From the NCBI RefSeq assembly GCF_003284965.1, contig NZ_QMEW01000032.1:1-62647 (forward strand): a DNA stretch of 62,647 nucleotides, written 5' to 3'. This document shows positions 51,717 to 59,920 of the stretch, piece after piece. Within the stretch, counting starts at the first letter, position 1; each line of letters starts with the position of its first letter. A program made the position numbers and the translations under genes. The notes beneath the pieces are model-generated. The model had not been told where the DNA came from, did no database searches, and saw only the letters and a program-made list of their open reading frames with translations. The stretch is from Mycolicibacterium sp. GF69 (lineage in GTDB: Bacteria > Actinomycetota > Actinomycetes > Mycobacteriales > Mycobacteriaceae).

Positions 51717-51815
51717 GACCCGACGGTATTTCGGGCACCGGCGCACCAGGCCATCCGCTCCCATCCATCGGGAAGGGGCGGGCCCGACGCCGGATCCGGA
51801 CGGCATCGTGGTGCC

Positions 51816-53024
51816 ATGGATCCGTTCGCCCCTGCCCGGCTCGGACCGGTGACCCTGCGCAACCGCGTGATCAAAGCCGCGACGTCAGAGGGCCGCTCTC
51901 CGGACGGCATGGTCACCGACGACCTGATCGACTTTCACCTCGCATTCGCCGAGGGCGGCGTCGGCATGACCACGGTCGCGTACTGCTGCGTGTCGAAGGA
52001 AGGCGCGAGCGCCCCCGGCCAGATCGTGATGAGCCCGGCGGCGCTACCGGGGCTCCGAAAACTCACCGACGCGGTGCACGGGGCCGGCGCCGCAATTGCC
52101 GCACAGCTCGGCCACGCCGGGGTGGTCGCGCCGAAGCGGCTCACCGGCGTCACGGCGGTGGCGCCAAGCCGCTTCATCAACCCGACATCCTTCGCCTACT
52201 GCCGTGAGATCACCCGCGCCGAGATCGCCACGGTCACCGAGCAGTTCGCGACGGCGGCGCAGGTGGCGACCGACGCCGGGTTCGACGCCGTCGAGTTGCA
52301 TTTCGGCCATCTTTATCTGCCGAGCTCGTTCTTGAGCCCGTTGATCAACCGCCGCAGGGACGGCTACGGCGGTTCGATCGACAACCGGTCGCGCTTGGTC
52401 CGGGAGATCGCGACTCGGGTGCGCGACGCGGTGGGCGACCAGATCGCGGTCACCGCGAAAGTGAACATGGACGACGGGATGCCTGGCGGTATCTGGATCG
52501 ACGAGGCGCTGCGAACCGTGCAGTTGCTCGACGGCGATGCCGCGCTCGACGCCATCGAGCTCACCCAGGGCTCGTCGGTGTACAAGCCGCTGTACCTGTT
52601 CCGGGGTGACGTGCCGGTCAGGGAGTTCGCGAAGGTGATGCCGCGAGCACTCCGGCCGGGCGTTCGGCTGGCCGGTAAGCGGGTGATGGGCAGCTATTCC
52701 TACCGCGACCTCTACATGCTCGAAGCGGCACGGCAGTTCGTCCCCGTGATGCGCAACACCAAGCTGATCTTGTTGGGCGGCATCACCAATCGCGACCATG
52801 TCGAGACCGGGTTGCGTGAGGGCTTCGATTTCGTGGCCATGGGCCGCGCCCTTCTGCGCGAGCCCGATCTCGTCAACACGATGATCGCCGACCCTGGTGC
52901 GCGCAGCCGGTGCACCCACAACAACAAGTGCATGGTGACGGTGTTCGGGCGCACGCACTGCGTGCTCGACCCCGAACAGCGCTACGGGGCGAGCTCGGGC
53001 GCCTCAGTCGCCGCAAGCAGCTGA
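51816..53024 (+). CDS. NADH:flavin oxidoreductase / old yellow enzyme family
   Basis: 402 residues of the OYE TIM barrel. LGPVTLRNRVIKAATSEG starts the barrel, QLGHAG and the HFGHLYLPSSFLSPLINRRRDGYGGS region form the FMN/substrate site, and DFVAMGRALLREPDL the phosphate loop. The C-terminal CTHNNKCMVTVFGRTHC lacks one cysteine of the usual C-x2-C-x2-C pattern, so a 4Fe-4S cluster is doubtful. It should reduce an activated C=C bond. Its 3' end overlaps a convergent hydrolase by 43 bp. Confidence 0.9.
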   Translation: MDPFAPARLGPVTLRNRVIKAATSEGRSPDGMVTDDLIDFHLAFAEGGVGMTTVAYCCVSKEGASAPGQIVMSPAALPGLRKLTDAVHGAGAAIAAQLGHAGVVAPKRLTGVTAVAPSRFINPTSFAYCREITRAEIATVTEQFATAAQVATDAGFDAVELHFGHLYLPSSFLSPLINRRRDGYGGSIDNRSRLVREIATRVRDAVGDQIAVTAKVNMDDGMPGGIWIDEALRTVQLLDGDAALDAIELTQGSSVYKPLYLFRGDVPVREFAKVMPRALRPGVRLAGKRVMGSYSYRDLYMLEAARQFVPVMRNTKLILLGGITNRDHVETGLREGFDFVAMGRALLREPDLVNTMIADPGARSRCTHNNKCMVTVFGRTHCVLDPEQRYGASSGASVAASS

Positions 53025-53929
53025 GCCAGCTCCCTGGTGGCCCGGCGACGGGCCTCGTGGGCGATGTCGAGCATGGGCATCGTCATGAAACCGTGGATGC
53101 CACCGTCGAATTCGCACCGTACGGTTCGAACGCCCGCGGCGGACAACGCATCGGCGTACGCGAGACCCTCGTCACGTAGCGGATCGTGGCCGGCGACCAC
53201 GACGACCGCGGGCGGCAGTCCTGCAAGGTCTGCATACAGCGGGGACGCGTACGGATGGGTGCGGTCCGAGCGCGCCGGTACGTACTGATCCCAGTACCAC
53301 TGCAGTGTCGGGCGAGGGTTGTAGAAGCCTTGGCCGAACAGGCGATACGACTCGGTGTCGAAATCGGCGCCGATGACGGGATAGAGCAACAACTGGCCCG
53401 CCAGCGCCGGGCCGCCGCGGTCGCGCGCCATCAGCGCCGCCACCGCGGCCAGGTTCCCGCCCGCGCTGTCACCACCGACGACGACCCGGCTCGCATCTCC
53501 TTCGAGTCGCTCCGCGTTGTCGGACACCCACTTCGCCACCGCATAGACGTCCTCGGCAGCCGCCGGCCATCTGTGCTCGGGTGCCAACCGGTAAGCGACG
53601 GAAACAACGACGGCAGGAATGAGATTCGCGAGGTTGCGGCATAACCCGTCGTGGCTGTCGAGATCACAGAACACGAACCCCCCGCCGTGCGCGTACACCA
53701 CGACGGGCAAGGGCTCAGCCGAGGACGGCCGGTAGATCCGCGCCGCGATCGGACCGTCGCCGCTGGGAATGTCCACATCCTCTACAGCATCAACCGGTTC
53801 GGGCTGCGCCGGAGGAACGAAGCGCGACCGGATGACCGCGCGCGCCTCGGCACCGGTCATGGTGTGCACCGGCGGGAACCCCGAGTCCAGTGCCTCGATC
53901 AGCGAGGCGATCTGAGGGTCTAGGTTCAT
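52982..53929 (-). CDS. Hormone-sensitive-lipase family alpha/beta hydrolase
   Basis: 315 residues. YAHGGGFVFCDLDSHD is the oxyanion region, GGDSAGGNLAAV holds the nucleophile, GHDPLRDEG the Asp and GGIHGFMTM the His. It hydrolyses an ester or lactone. ATG 53929 was chosen (MNLDPQIASLIEAL) because it overlaps the stop of the IclR gene (ATGA); the frame is open to 54175 only because of GC bias. It is coupled to the regulator upstream and is probably under its control. Confidence 0.92.
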   Translation of the reverse strand: MNLDPQIASLIEALDSGFPPVHTMTGAEARAVIRSRFVPPAQPEPVDAVEDVDIPSGDGPIAARIYRPSSAEPLPVVVYAHGGGFVFCDLDSHDGLCRNLANLIPAVVVSVAYRLAPEHRWPAAAEDVYAVAKWVSDNAERLEGDASRVVVGGDSAGGNLAAVAALMARDRGGPALAGQLLLYPVIGADFDTESYRLFGQGFYNPRPTLQWYWDQYVPARSDRTHPYASPLYADLAGLPPAVVVVAGHDPLRDEGLAYADALSAAGVRTVRCEFDGGIHGFMTMPMLDIAHEARRRATRELAQLLAATEAPELAP

Positions 53930-54765
53930 GCGTATTGCAGTGTGGAGGTCCGCGCGCCCACTGGCCGCACGGCGGCTCCGCCGCGGAGCGGACGCGCCTG
54001 CTGCAGGGTCGGAGCCACCCGCTTGGGACCGTCCTCGACATTTCGCCAGATCCCCATCGCGGTCATCCGCACCGGCGCCACCAGGCGCTGGTCGAACGCC
54101 ATCCTGTTCATTGGCCCGCACACCGACACCGCGGCGACCGCTTCGCCCGGGCCTCCGATTGCCGCTGCCACACAACCGAATCCGACCAGCGACTCCTCCC
54201 GATCGAACGCGACACCGTGCGCACGAACCTTGTCAAGTTCGGTCGACAATTGCGCCGCCGTGCCGATGGAGTACCGTGTGCGGCGATTCGACAGGTCGAC
54301 TCCGTCCCACGCATCGCCGTTGTAGGCCAGCATCGCCTTGCCGACAGCCGAACAGTGGGCCGGCTGCCGCCCGCCCACACGGCTGGGCAGCGCCGCGCTC
54401 ATGCGATCGCCGATCTTCTCCAGGTACACGACGTCAGATCCGTCGAGCACGGCCAGGTGCACGACGAGGCCGGTCGCGCGATGCAGATCGTGCAGCAGCG
54501 GGACCGCGGCGCGGTGCATCCGGTCTTGGTGCACGGCCAGCGAGCCCAACTCCACCAGACGCATACCCAACTCGTAGTCTCGCCCGCTGCGGCGCAGCCA
54601 GCGCAGCTGCACGAGGCGCTCGAGCATCCGGTGCGCGGAGGATCGGGGGAGCCCGGTGCGCCGGACGATCTGTGCCAACGTCAGCCTGCCCGGACCGTCG
54701 AACGCGTCGAGGACGAGGGATACGCGGTCGATGACGGCGCTGGGGGTTTCGACAGTCGTTGTCAT
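53926..54765 (-). CDS. IclR family transcriptional regulator
   Basis: 279 residues. The winged helix near the N-terminus includes TLAQIVRRTGLPRSSAHRMLERLVQLRWL; the effector domain begins near GMRLVELGSLAVHQDRMHRAAVPLLHDLHRATGL. The DREESLVGFGCVAAAIGGPGEAVAAVSVCGP segment is the family's ligand-site region. A perfect palindrome lies 31 to 56 bp upstream, a likely self-control site. It is cotranscribed with the hydrolase. Confidence 0.93.
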   Translation of the reverse strand: MTTTVETPSAVIDRVSLVLDAFDGPGRLTLAQIVRRTGLPRSSAHRMLERLVQLRWLRRSGRDYELGMRLVELGSLAVHQDRMHRAAVPLLHDLHRATGLVVHLAVLDGSDVVYLEKIGDRMSAALPSRVGGRQPAHCSAVGKAMLAYNGDAWDGVDLSNRRTRYSIGTAAQLSTELDKVRAHGVAFDREESLVGFGCVAAAIGGPGEAVAAVSVCGPMNRMAFDQRLVAPVRMTAMGIWRNVEDGPKRVAPTLQQARPLRGGAAVRPVGARTSTLQYA

Positions 54766-54796
54766 GAGGCCTCCGGGCTTGGGCTGCTGCTACCGA

Positions 54797-54821
54797 GTCA
54801 TATTCCTAATAGGAATATGAC
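54797..54821. promoter_or_regulatory. Perfect palindrome upstream of the IclR gene, likely operator
   Basis: Arms GTCATATTCC (54797-54806) and GGAATATGAC (54812-54821) around TAATA. The AT-rich sequence stands out from the surrounding GC-rich DNA. It lies in the 167-bp gap between the IclR gene start and the end of the ADH gene. No other copy was noticed in the window. Confidence 0.65.
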
Positions 54822-54932
54822 TATTTGTAGCATGTACTGTGCGGGGTGTCACATGAACACGGCGATTTGCGTTCGGTCACGTCGCGACCTGCGGCTCCGG
54901 TCACGAATCGGCGGTACCTCCGCGACGGGTAG

Positions 54933-56090
54933 CTATGGCGCGTCTGCGCTGCTCTGCGGGTCGATGAGGATCTTGGCGTGCGCTTCGGCCGTGCCCAGCA
55001 CCTCGAAGGCGCGCGCCACGCCGGCCAGGCCCACCGCGCCGGTGATGAGCGCCGAGGCGTCCACCTTGCCGTCGGCGAGCAGGTGCAGCGTGTCGCGAAA
55101 CTCCAGAGGCGTGTAGCCGAAGACGAATCGCAGGTCGATTTCCTTGCCGATCGCCATCGCCGGACGTAAATGGTCGGTGCCCATGCACACCCCGACCACC
55201 ACCACACGCGACTGCACGGGCGCCGCGCCGACGATTCCGTCGATGATCCCCGGCACGCCGACGCATTCAAAGACCACCGGTCGCTTGGGAGCCGCTGCGC
55301 CCAATTTGTCGGCGAGGCGGTACAGATGCGACCAGCCCGGCAGGCGGCGCAACTTCTCCATCGAGCCGACCCCGAGTTCGAACAGCTGCGGAGCCTCGGT
55401 GATGGCTCCGGACTGACCGGAGGGTGCGTACGGAGAATCGACGGCGGGGTCGACGACGACATCGGCGCCACAGCGCGACGCCATCTCGCGTCGGGTTGAG
55501 GAGAAGTCGCTGGCCACGATCGTGTGCATGCCTTGCGACTTGAGATGGCAGATTACTGCGAGCCCGACCGGTCCGCAGCCGATGACGATGGCGACATCGC
55601 GTCGGCGGATCTCGCTGCGGCGCACGGCATGAAGGGCCACCGCCATGGGTTCGGTCAACGCTGCGGTGTCGAGGTCCAGCCCGTTCGGAACGACGAAGCT
55701 CATCGCGGCCTCGGCGAGCACGCGCTCGGCGTACGCGCCGGGCGCGAGCGGCGACAGCCCGGTGAGGTGCACTCCGCCCGCCGCACGCAACATGGGGAAC
55801 GACACCACACGAGCCCCGGCTTTGAACTCCTTGGCGGCACCGCGGCCGCGCTCGAGCACTTCACCGACAAATTCGTGCCCCAACACGACGGGTGTGTCCT
55901 GGCGCATGAAATCCGGGTAGCCCATCTCCTCCATCACGCCGGTCAACTCATCGGCGTGGTCTTTCGCATGCAGATCGGATCCGCAGATGCCGCAGCGCCG
56001 CACCTGAAGCAGGAGCTGCCCACGTGCCGGGGCGGGGGTCGGGAGGTCGACGACGGACAGATTGCCTCGTTCACAGCTGACGGCCTTCAT
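54933..56090 (-). CDS. Zinc-dependent alcohol dehydrogenase (short form without structural zinc lobe)
   Basis: 385 residues. GICGSDLHAKDH and GHEFVGEVLERG carry catalytic zinc ligands; GCGPVGLAVICHLKSQGM is the NAD motif. The four-cysteine structural zinc segment is replaced by SFPMLRAAGGVHLTGLSPLAPGAY. A GHLYR-type insertion near 235-260 (MEKLRRLPGWSHLYRLADKLG) is unusual. It is last in the minus-strand run HsaA-like, HsaC-like, flavoprotein, ADH. ATG 56090 (MKAVSCERG) was chosen over the upstream 56108 start. Confidence 0.9.
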   Translation of the reverse strand: MKAVSCERGNLSVVDLPTPAPARGQLLLQVRRCGICGSDLHAKDHADELTGVMEEMGYPDFMRQDTPVVLGHEFVGEVLERGRGAAKEFKAGARVVSFPMLRAAGGVHLTGLSPLAPGAYAERVLAEAAMSFVVPNGLDLDTAALTEPMAVALHAVRRSEIRRRDVAIVIGCGPVGLAVICHLKSQGMHTIVASDFSSTRREMASRCGADVVVDPAVDSPYAPSGQSGAITEAPQLFELGVGSMEKLRRLPGWSHLYRLADKLGAAAPKRPVVFECVGVPGIIDGIVGAAPVQSRVVVVGVCMGTDHLRPAMAIGKEIDLRFVFGYTPLEFRDTLHLLADGKVDASALITGAVGLAGVARAFEVLGTAEAHAKILIDPQSSADAP

Positions 56091-56155
56091 CAGTCCATCC
56101 TGTACCACGGCGGATCAAGGATTCGGTGATTCGCCGGGTGCCGAGGCAGATTCGA

Positions 56156-57616
56156 CTAGGCGCTCGCCGCGTAACGTCCCGCGCGCCGGCCGTAGAAGCT
56201 GCCGTCGCCCAACGAAATACCGCTCGCGTAGCCCCACGCCGCGAGCCCCGCGGTACAGCGGCCCGCGGCGAACAAGCCGGCGATGGGTTCGCCGCTGACG
56301 TGCAGCACCTCGCCGGCGAGCGAGGTGTGCAGCCCGCCGAGCGTGAATCCGCCCGTGCTGTCGCGAAGGTCGATCGCGCCCACCGGCGAGCCGATCGGGC
56401 GCAGCCACTGCGCCTTCTTGTGCAGCAGCGGGTCCTCGCCCCGGACCGCACCCGTGTTGTACGCATCCACGGTCGCCTGCAACGAACCTCCGGTCAGCCC
56501 TATCTCGGCTTCGAGTTCGGCGATCGTGTCGCACACCCAACTGGCCGGACGCATCATCAGTTGTGGTGACAGCGACGCCATCGCCTCTTCCTGGGCATCA
56601 CCGTCGATGATCAGGTAAGCGGTGTTGTCCTGGTGGTAGAGCGTGAGTTGACCGATCCGCCCGGGGTAAGTGTCCTCGGCGACGTAGCGCTGCCCGCGCG
56701 CGTTGACCAGGATTCCGCGGACCAACTGCTGCGGATCGATGAAGATCGCCACCTCGGTCGCATCCATGTGGGCGAGGTCGGCGCCCAGTGCCTGCGCCAT
56801 GCGGATGGCCTGACCGTCATGCTGTTCGATCGAGGCGGCGGGGCGCCCCGCGATGCGCGGGGCGTACTGCGCGACCATCGCCTCGTTGTAGGCGAAACTG
56901 CCCATGGCCAGCACCACGCCGCGGCGCGCCCGCACGGCGATCTCGTCGCCGTACCGACGTGCGGTTACGCCGACCACCCGGCCGTCGGACTCGACGATCA
57001 ACCGCTGCACCCGCACGTCGTACAACGCGCGCGTCCCTGCGGCCGTGGCCGATTCCACGAGCGGTTTCATCAGCATGTAACCCGCACTCGATTCGCCCTG
57101 CTTCTTGTTCGACATCTGCGGGACGTGACCGCGCGGGGCGGGTGTGGCGATGGTGTTGAACGGGTAAGAGTTCTCGCCACCGCTGTACATCAGACCCTGA
57201 TCGCCCATCGGCTCCCAGCCCGGTTCGCCGAAGAACTCCGGTTTGAATCGCACGCCGTTCTCGACGAGCCAGTCGAAGTGCTCGAGGCTTCCTTCGCAGT
57301 AGTCGGCGATGCGCTTTTCGTCGGCGCCCGGCCCCATCGCGACGTTGAGGAAAGCCGTCATGTTCTCGACGGAATCATCGAAGCCGCAGGCCTTTTGGAC
57401 CGGGGTGCCACCGCCGAGATAGATGAATCCCCCGGCCATCGACGCGGCGCCGCCCCACGATCCGGTGCGTTCGAGCACCAGGACGTCGGCGCCGTGGCGG
57501 GCCGCCTCGACCGCCGCGGCCGCCCCGGCGATCCCGAATCCGGCGATGACGACGTCGGCCTCCTCGTCCCACCGGGCGACGGCTGCGGCCGGCAGGGGAG
57601 TGGGATCGCCGCTCAC
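56156..57616 (-). CDS. FAD-dependent dehydrogenase (KstD/fumarate-reductase-like flavoprotein)
   Basis: 486 residues. FAD motif GFGIAGAAAAVEAARHGADVLVLER (about 25-50), GGAASMAGGFIYLGGG, then ARRGVVLAMGSFAYNEAMV; the C-terminus is GLFAAGRCTAGLAAWGYASGISLGDG. It lacks the YPGxG loop of true KstD, so it is a relative that may desaturate or aromatise a different ring. I chose GTG 57616, which overlaps the HsaC-like stop (GTGA); the frame is open to 57661. Its place beside ring-cleavage genes supports an aromatising role. Confidence 0.85.
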   Translation of the reverse strand: MSGDPTPLPAAAVARWDEEADVVIAGFGIAGAAAAVEAARHGADVLVLERTGSWGGAASMAGGFIYLGGGTPVQKACGFDDSVENMTAFLNVAMGPGADEKRIADYCEGSLEHFDWLVENGVRFKPEFFGEPGWEPMGDQGLMYSGGENSYPFNTIATPAPRGHVPQMSNKKQGESSAGYMLMKPLVESATAAGTRALYDVRVQRLIVESDGRVVGVTARRYGDEIAVRARRGVVLAMGSFAYNEAMVAQYAPRIAGRPAASIEQHDGQAIRMAQALGADLAHMDATEVAIFIDPQQLVRGILVNARGQRYVAEDTYPGRIGQLTLYHQDNTAYLIIDGDAQEEAMASLSPQLMMRPASWVCDTIAELEAEIGLTGGSLQATVDAYNTGAVRGEDPLLHKKAQWLRPIGSPVGAIDLRDSTGGFTLGGLHTSLAGEVLHVSGEPIAGLFAAGRCTAGLAAWGYASGISLGDGSFYGRRAGRYAASA

Positions 57617-58527
57617 GGTCGCATCGCGGCCGGCAGATCGGACACCCATTCGTGGCCCCAATAGCTGTCGGCGGTGATTTCCTCAGCGGTGTAATGGGTT
57701 TCGTCGACCCGCATACCGTCGGTGCCGAACTCGATGTCCCAGTCGCCGGGTGCGCGCACGTAGAACGACACCATCTTGTCGTTGGTGTGGCGGCCCAGCG
57801 TCGACGACAACTGGAAGCCGTCCTTGTTCACCCGGTCGAGTGCCTGGCCGACCGCATCGAGGGTGTCGACCTCCACCATGAGGTGGATCAGACCCGGGTC
57901 GCGCAGCGTCATCGCCGGACAGATCGCCAGGCTGTGGTGGCGTTCGTTGATACCGAGGAAGCGGACCCGCAGCGGCCCGAACTCCGGCGGGGTGGGAACC
58001 CGAAACGCCCCGCGCGACTTGAATCCGAGGACCTCGGTATAGAACTGGAAAAGTCCCGGCACGTCGAGCGCCGGTAGCACCACGTGGCCGAGCCCCTGGC
58101 CGCCGGTGACGAACCGCGCGCCGAACGGCGTCACCACCGGGCTGTGGTCGAGCACGGCGCCGTGGAAGACTTCGGTGGCGGTGCCGGCCGGATCGTCGAA
58201 TGCGATCACCTCCTCTACGCGGCGGGCGTCGGCCTCGTCCAGCGCGAGTTCCTTGACCGGTATGCCTGCGCCGTCGAGCCTGGTCTTGACCCGGGTCAGC
58301 GCCGCATGGTCGCGGACTTCCCAACCGACGGTGACGATCTTGTCGACGTCGCCGGGCACCACGATGATGCGGGCGGCACGCTCGTCCATGCGCAGATACA
58401 GCGCGTCGCCGTCCGGCCCGGAGCCCTCGGCGAAGCCCAGCACCTTGAACGCGAAGTGGCGCCAGCGCTCCATATCGGTGGCCTGAACCTTGACGTAGCC
58501 AAGGCATTTCAAATCGCTCATCGACAT
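57613..58527 (-). CDS. HsaC-like extradiol ring-cleavage dioxygenase
   Basis: 304 residues in two VOC modules, as in HsaC/BphC. Iron ligands are the His in GLGHVVLPALDVPG, the His in NERHHSLAICP and the Glu in DWDIEFGTDGM; the GRHTNDKMVSFYVRAPG segment is also typical of HsaC (Rv3568c). It opens a catechol ring between the hydroxylated carbon and its neighbour. It is clearly diverged from cholesterol HsaC, so it may use another substrate. It begins 3 bp after the HsaA-like stop. Confidence 0.9.
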   Translation of the reverse strand: MSMSDLKCLGYVKVQATDMERWRHFAFKVLGFAEGSGPDGDALYLRMDERAARIIVVPGDVDKIVTVGWEVRDHAALTRVKTRLDGAGIPVKELALDEADARRVEEVIAFDDPAGTATEVFHGAVLDHSPVVTPFGARFVTGGQGLGHVVLPALDVPGLFQFYTEVLGFKSRGAFRVPTPPEFGPLRVRFLGINERHHSLAICPAMTLRDPGLIHLMVEVDTLDAVGQALDRVNKDGFQLSSTLGRHTNDKMVSFYVRAPGDWDIEFGTDGMRVDETHYTAEEITADSYWGHEWVSDLPAAMRP

Positions 58528-58530
58528 CCC

Positions 58531-59712
58531 CTAGATCATCGCCCGCAGCGGGCCCTGCGGATCCACACCCAGCGAGCTCAGTGCCGAGGCGTGGAAGACG
58601 GTGCCCGGCACATGGATCGCGTGCGCCTGACCGACGTGCACGTCGCGCCAGTAACGTTGGAGCGGTTTGTCCATGCGGGCGGCGTTGCCGCCTGAGCGGG
58701 CGAAGATCTCGTCCACCGCCGAAACGGCGCGCCACACCGCCCGTATCTGCGTGCGGCGGCCCGCGGCCCGGTCCTCGAAGCTGACCTCCTTGCCCGCGGC
58801 GACCATGTCGAAAATGCGGTCTGCGTTGGCCAGGAGTTCCTGGCGCGCGGCATTGATGTCGGCGGCCGCCTCACCGATCGCATACATGACGTACGGATCG
58901 TCCTTGATGGCCACTCCGCTGGAGTTGACGCGCTCGCGCTGGTAGTCCAGGTGGGCGGCCAGTGCGCCTTCGGCGATGCCGATCGTCGCAGCCGAGATGC
59001 CGAGCGGGAACATCGTCGACCACGGCATCAGGTAGAGCGGCTCGGTCATGCCGGCTTCCCGCTGCGCGGTGCCGTCCATCACCTTCATCGCGTCCATCGT
59101 GCGGTATTCCGGCACGAACGCGTCGCGCACGATGACGTCCTTGGAACCGGTGCCGCGAAGGCCCACCACGTCCCAGGAGTCGTCGACGATCTCGTAATCC
59201 GACCGCGGCAGAATCATGTGCAGCATCTGCGGTGGCATCAGCGGCTTGCCGTCGGTGTCGCCGATCATCGCGCCGAGGATGATCCAATCGCACGCGTCGG
59301 TGCCCGAACTGAACTGCCAGCGACCGTTGAAGACGTAACCGCCGTCGGCCGGTTTCGCGACGCCTTGCGGGGCATACGGAGATGCCATCCAGGTGTCGAT
59401 GTCGTCGGCCCAGACTTCCTGGCCCACCCGCGGGTCGGCATAGGCCAGCTGATACGGGTGCACCCCGACCACGCCGTTGATCCAGCCCGCCGCGGGATCC
59501 AACGCCGCGGTGGCCATCACCGTCTCGGCGAACTCGCGGGGGTGAACCTCGTATCCGCCGTGCTTCTTGGGCTGCAGGAGGCGGATGGAGCCGATGGCTT
59601 TCATGCTCTTGACCGTCGCGTCGGGCAGCTTGCCGATCTTCTCGGCTTCGGCGGCCTGCTCCTTGAACTGGTCGGCCAGTTCCATCACCCGGTCGAGTAC
59701 GCGCTCGCTCAT
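58531..59712 (-). CDS. HsaA-like flavin-dependent monooxygenase oxygenase component
   Basis: 393 residues of the acyl-CoA-dehydrogenase-like group D monooxygenases. RLLQPKKHGGYEVHPREFAETVMATAALDPAAGWI is the HsaA signature, GRWQFSSGTDACDWIILGAMI the flavin region, and the end FARSGGNAARMDKPLQRYWRDVHVGQAH is typical. HsaA hydroxylates a phenol to a catechol with reduced FMN from HsaB. HsaB was not seen in this window. ATG 59712 (MSERVLDRVMEL) was chosen, with AAGGAC upstream. Confidence 0.92.
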   Translation of the reverse strand: MSERVLDRVMELADQFKEQAAEAEKIGKLPDATVKSMKAIGSIRLLQPKKHGGYEVHPREFAETVMATAALDPAAGWINGVVGVHPYQLAYADPRVGQEVWADDIDTWMASPYAPQGVAKPADGGYVFNGRWQFSSGTDACDWIILGAMIGDTDGKPLMPPQMLHMILPRSDYEIVDDSWDVVGLRGTGSKDVIVRDAFVPEYRTMDAMKVMDGTAQREAGMTEPLYLMPWSTMFPLGISAATIGIAEGALAAHLDYQRERVNSSGVAIKDDPYVMYAIGEAAADINAARQELLANADRIFDMVAAGKEVSFEDRAAGRRTQIRAVWRAVSAVDEIFARSGGNAARMDKPLQRYWRDVHVGQAHAIHVPGTVFHASALSSLGVDPQGPLRAMI

Positions 59713-59775
59713 GCTGGTGTCCTTACTGTGTGGCTGCACCTGATGGTCTACCGCAACTGACGTGCGAACGGGACG

Positions 59776-59793
59776 GAATCCCGGTCAGCGGAC
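59776..59793 (+). promoter_or_regulatory. Shared pseudo-palindrome, copy 4
   Basis: GAATCCCGGTCAGCGGAC in the 208-bp divergent region between the HsaA-like gene (start 59712) and the monooxygenase (start 59921). An extra CGGGA at 59769-59773 upstream makes it part of a CGGGA-N5-TCCCG pair. Apart from this the region holds no gene I can support. Confidence 0.45.
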
Positions 59794-59920
59794 TGCGTTT
59801 CCCGGCCGGCCCGCGCACCGGGGTCGAGGTGTGGTTCCGATGGACGAAAGACGCCGTCGCAGTTGTCCGGTCACCGGGAGATCGACCGGCATCCGATGTT
59901 CGACGGCTTAACGTGGCGCT

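Noticed and set aside
52900..52965. 4Fe-4S cluster in the old-yellow-enzyme homologue
   Set aside because: One cysteine of the usual closely spaced set is replaced (CTHNNKC), so a cluster cannot be supported.
54821..55471. Minus-strand frame running from the ADH gene into the IclR promoter
   Set aside because: It overlaps the ADH in another frame, its translation is Ser/Arg/Ala-rich, and it would cover the palindromic operator.
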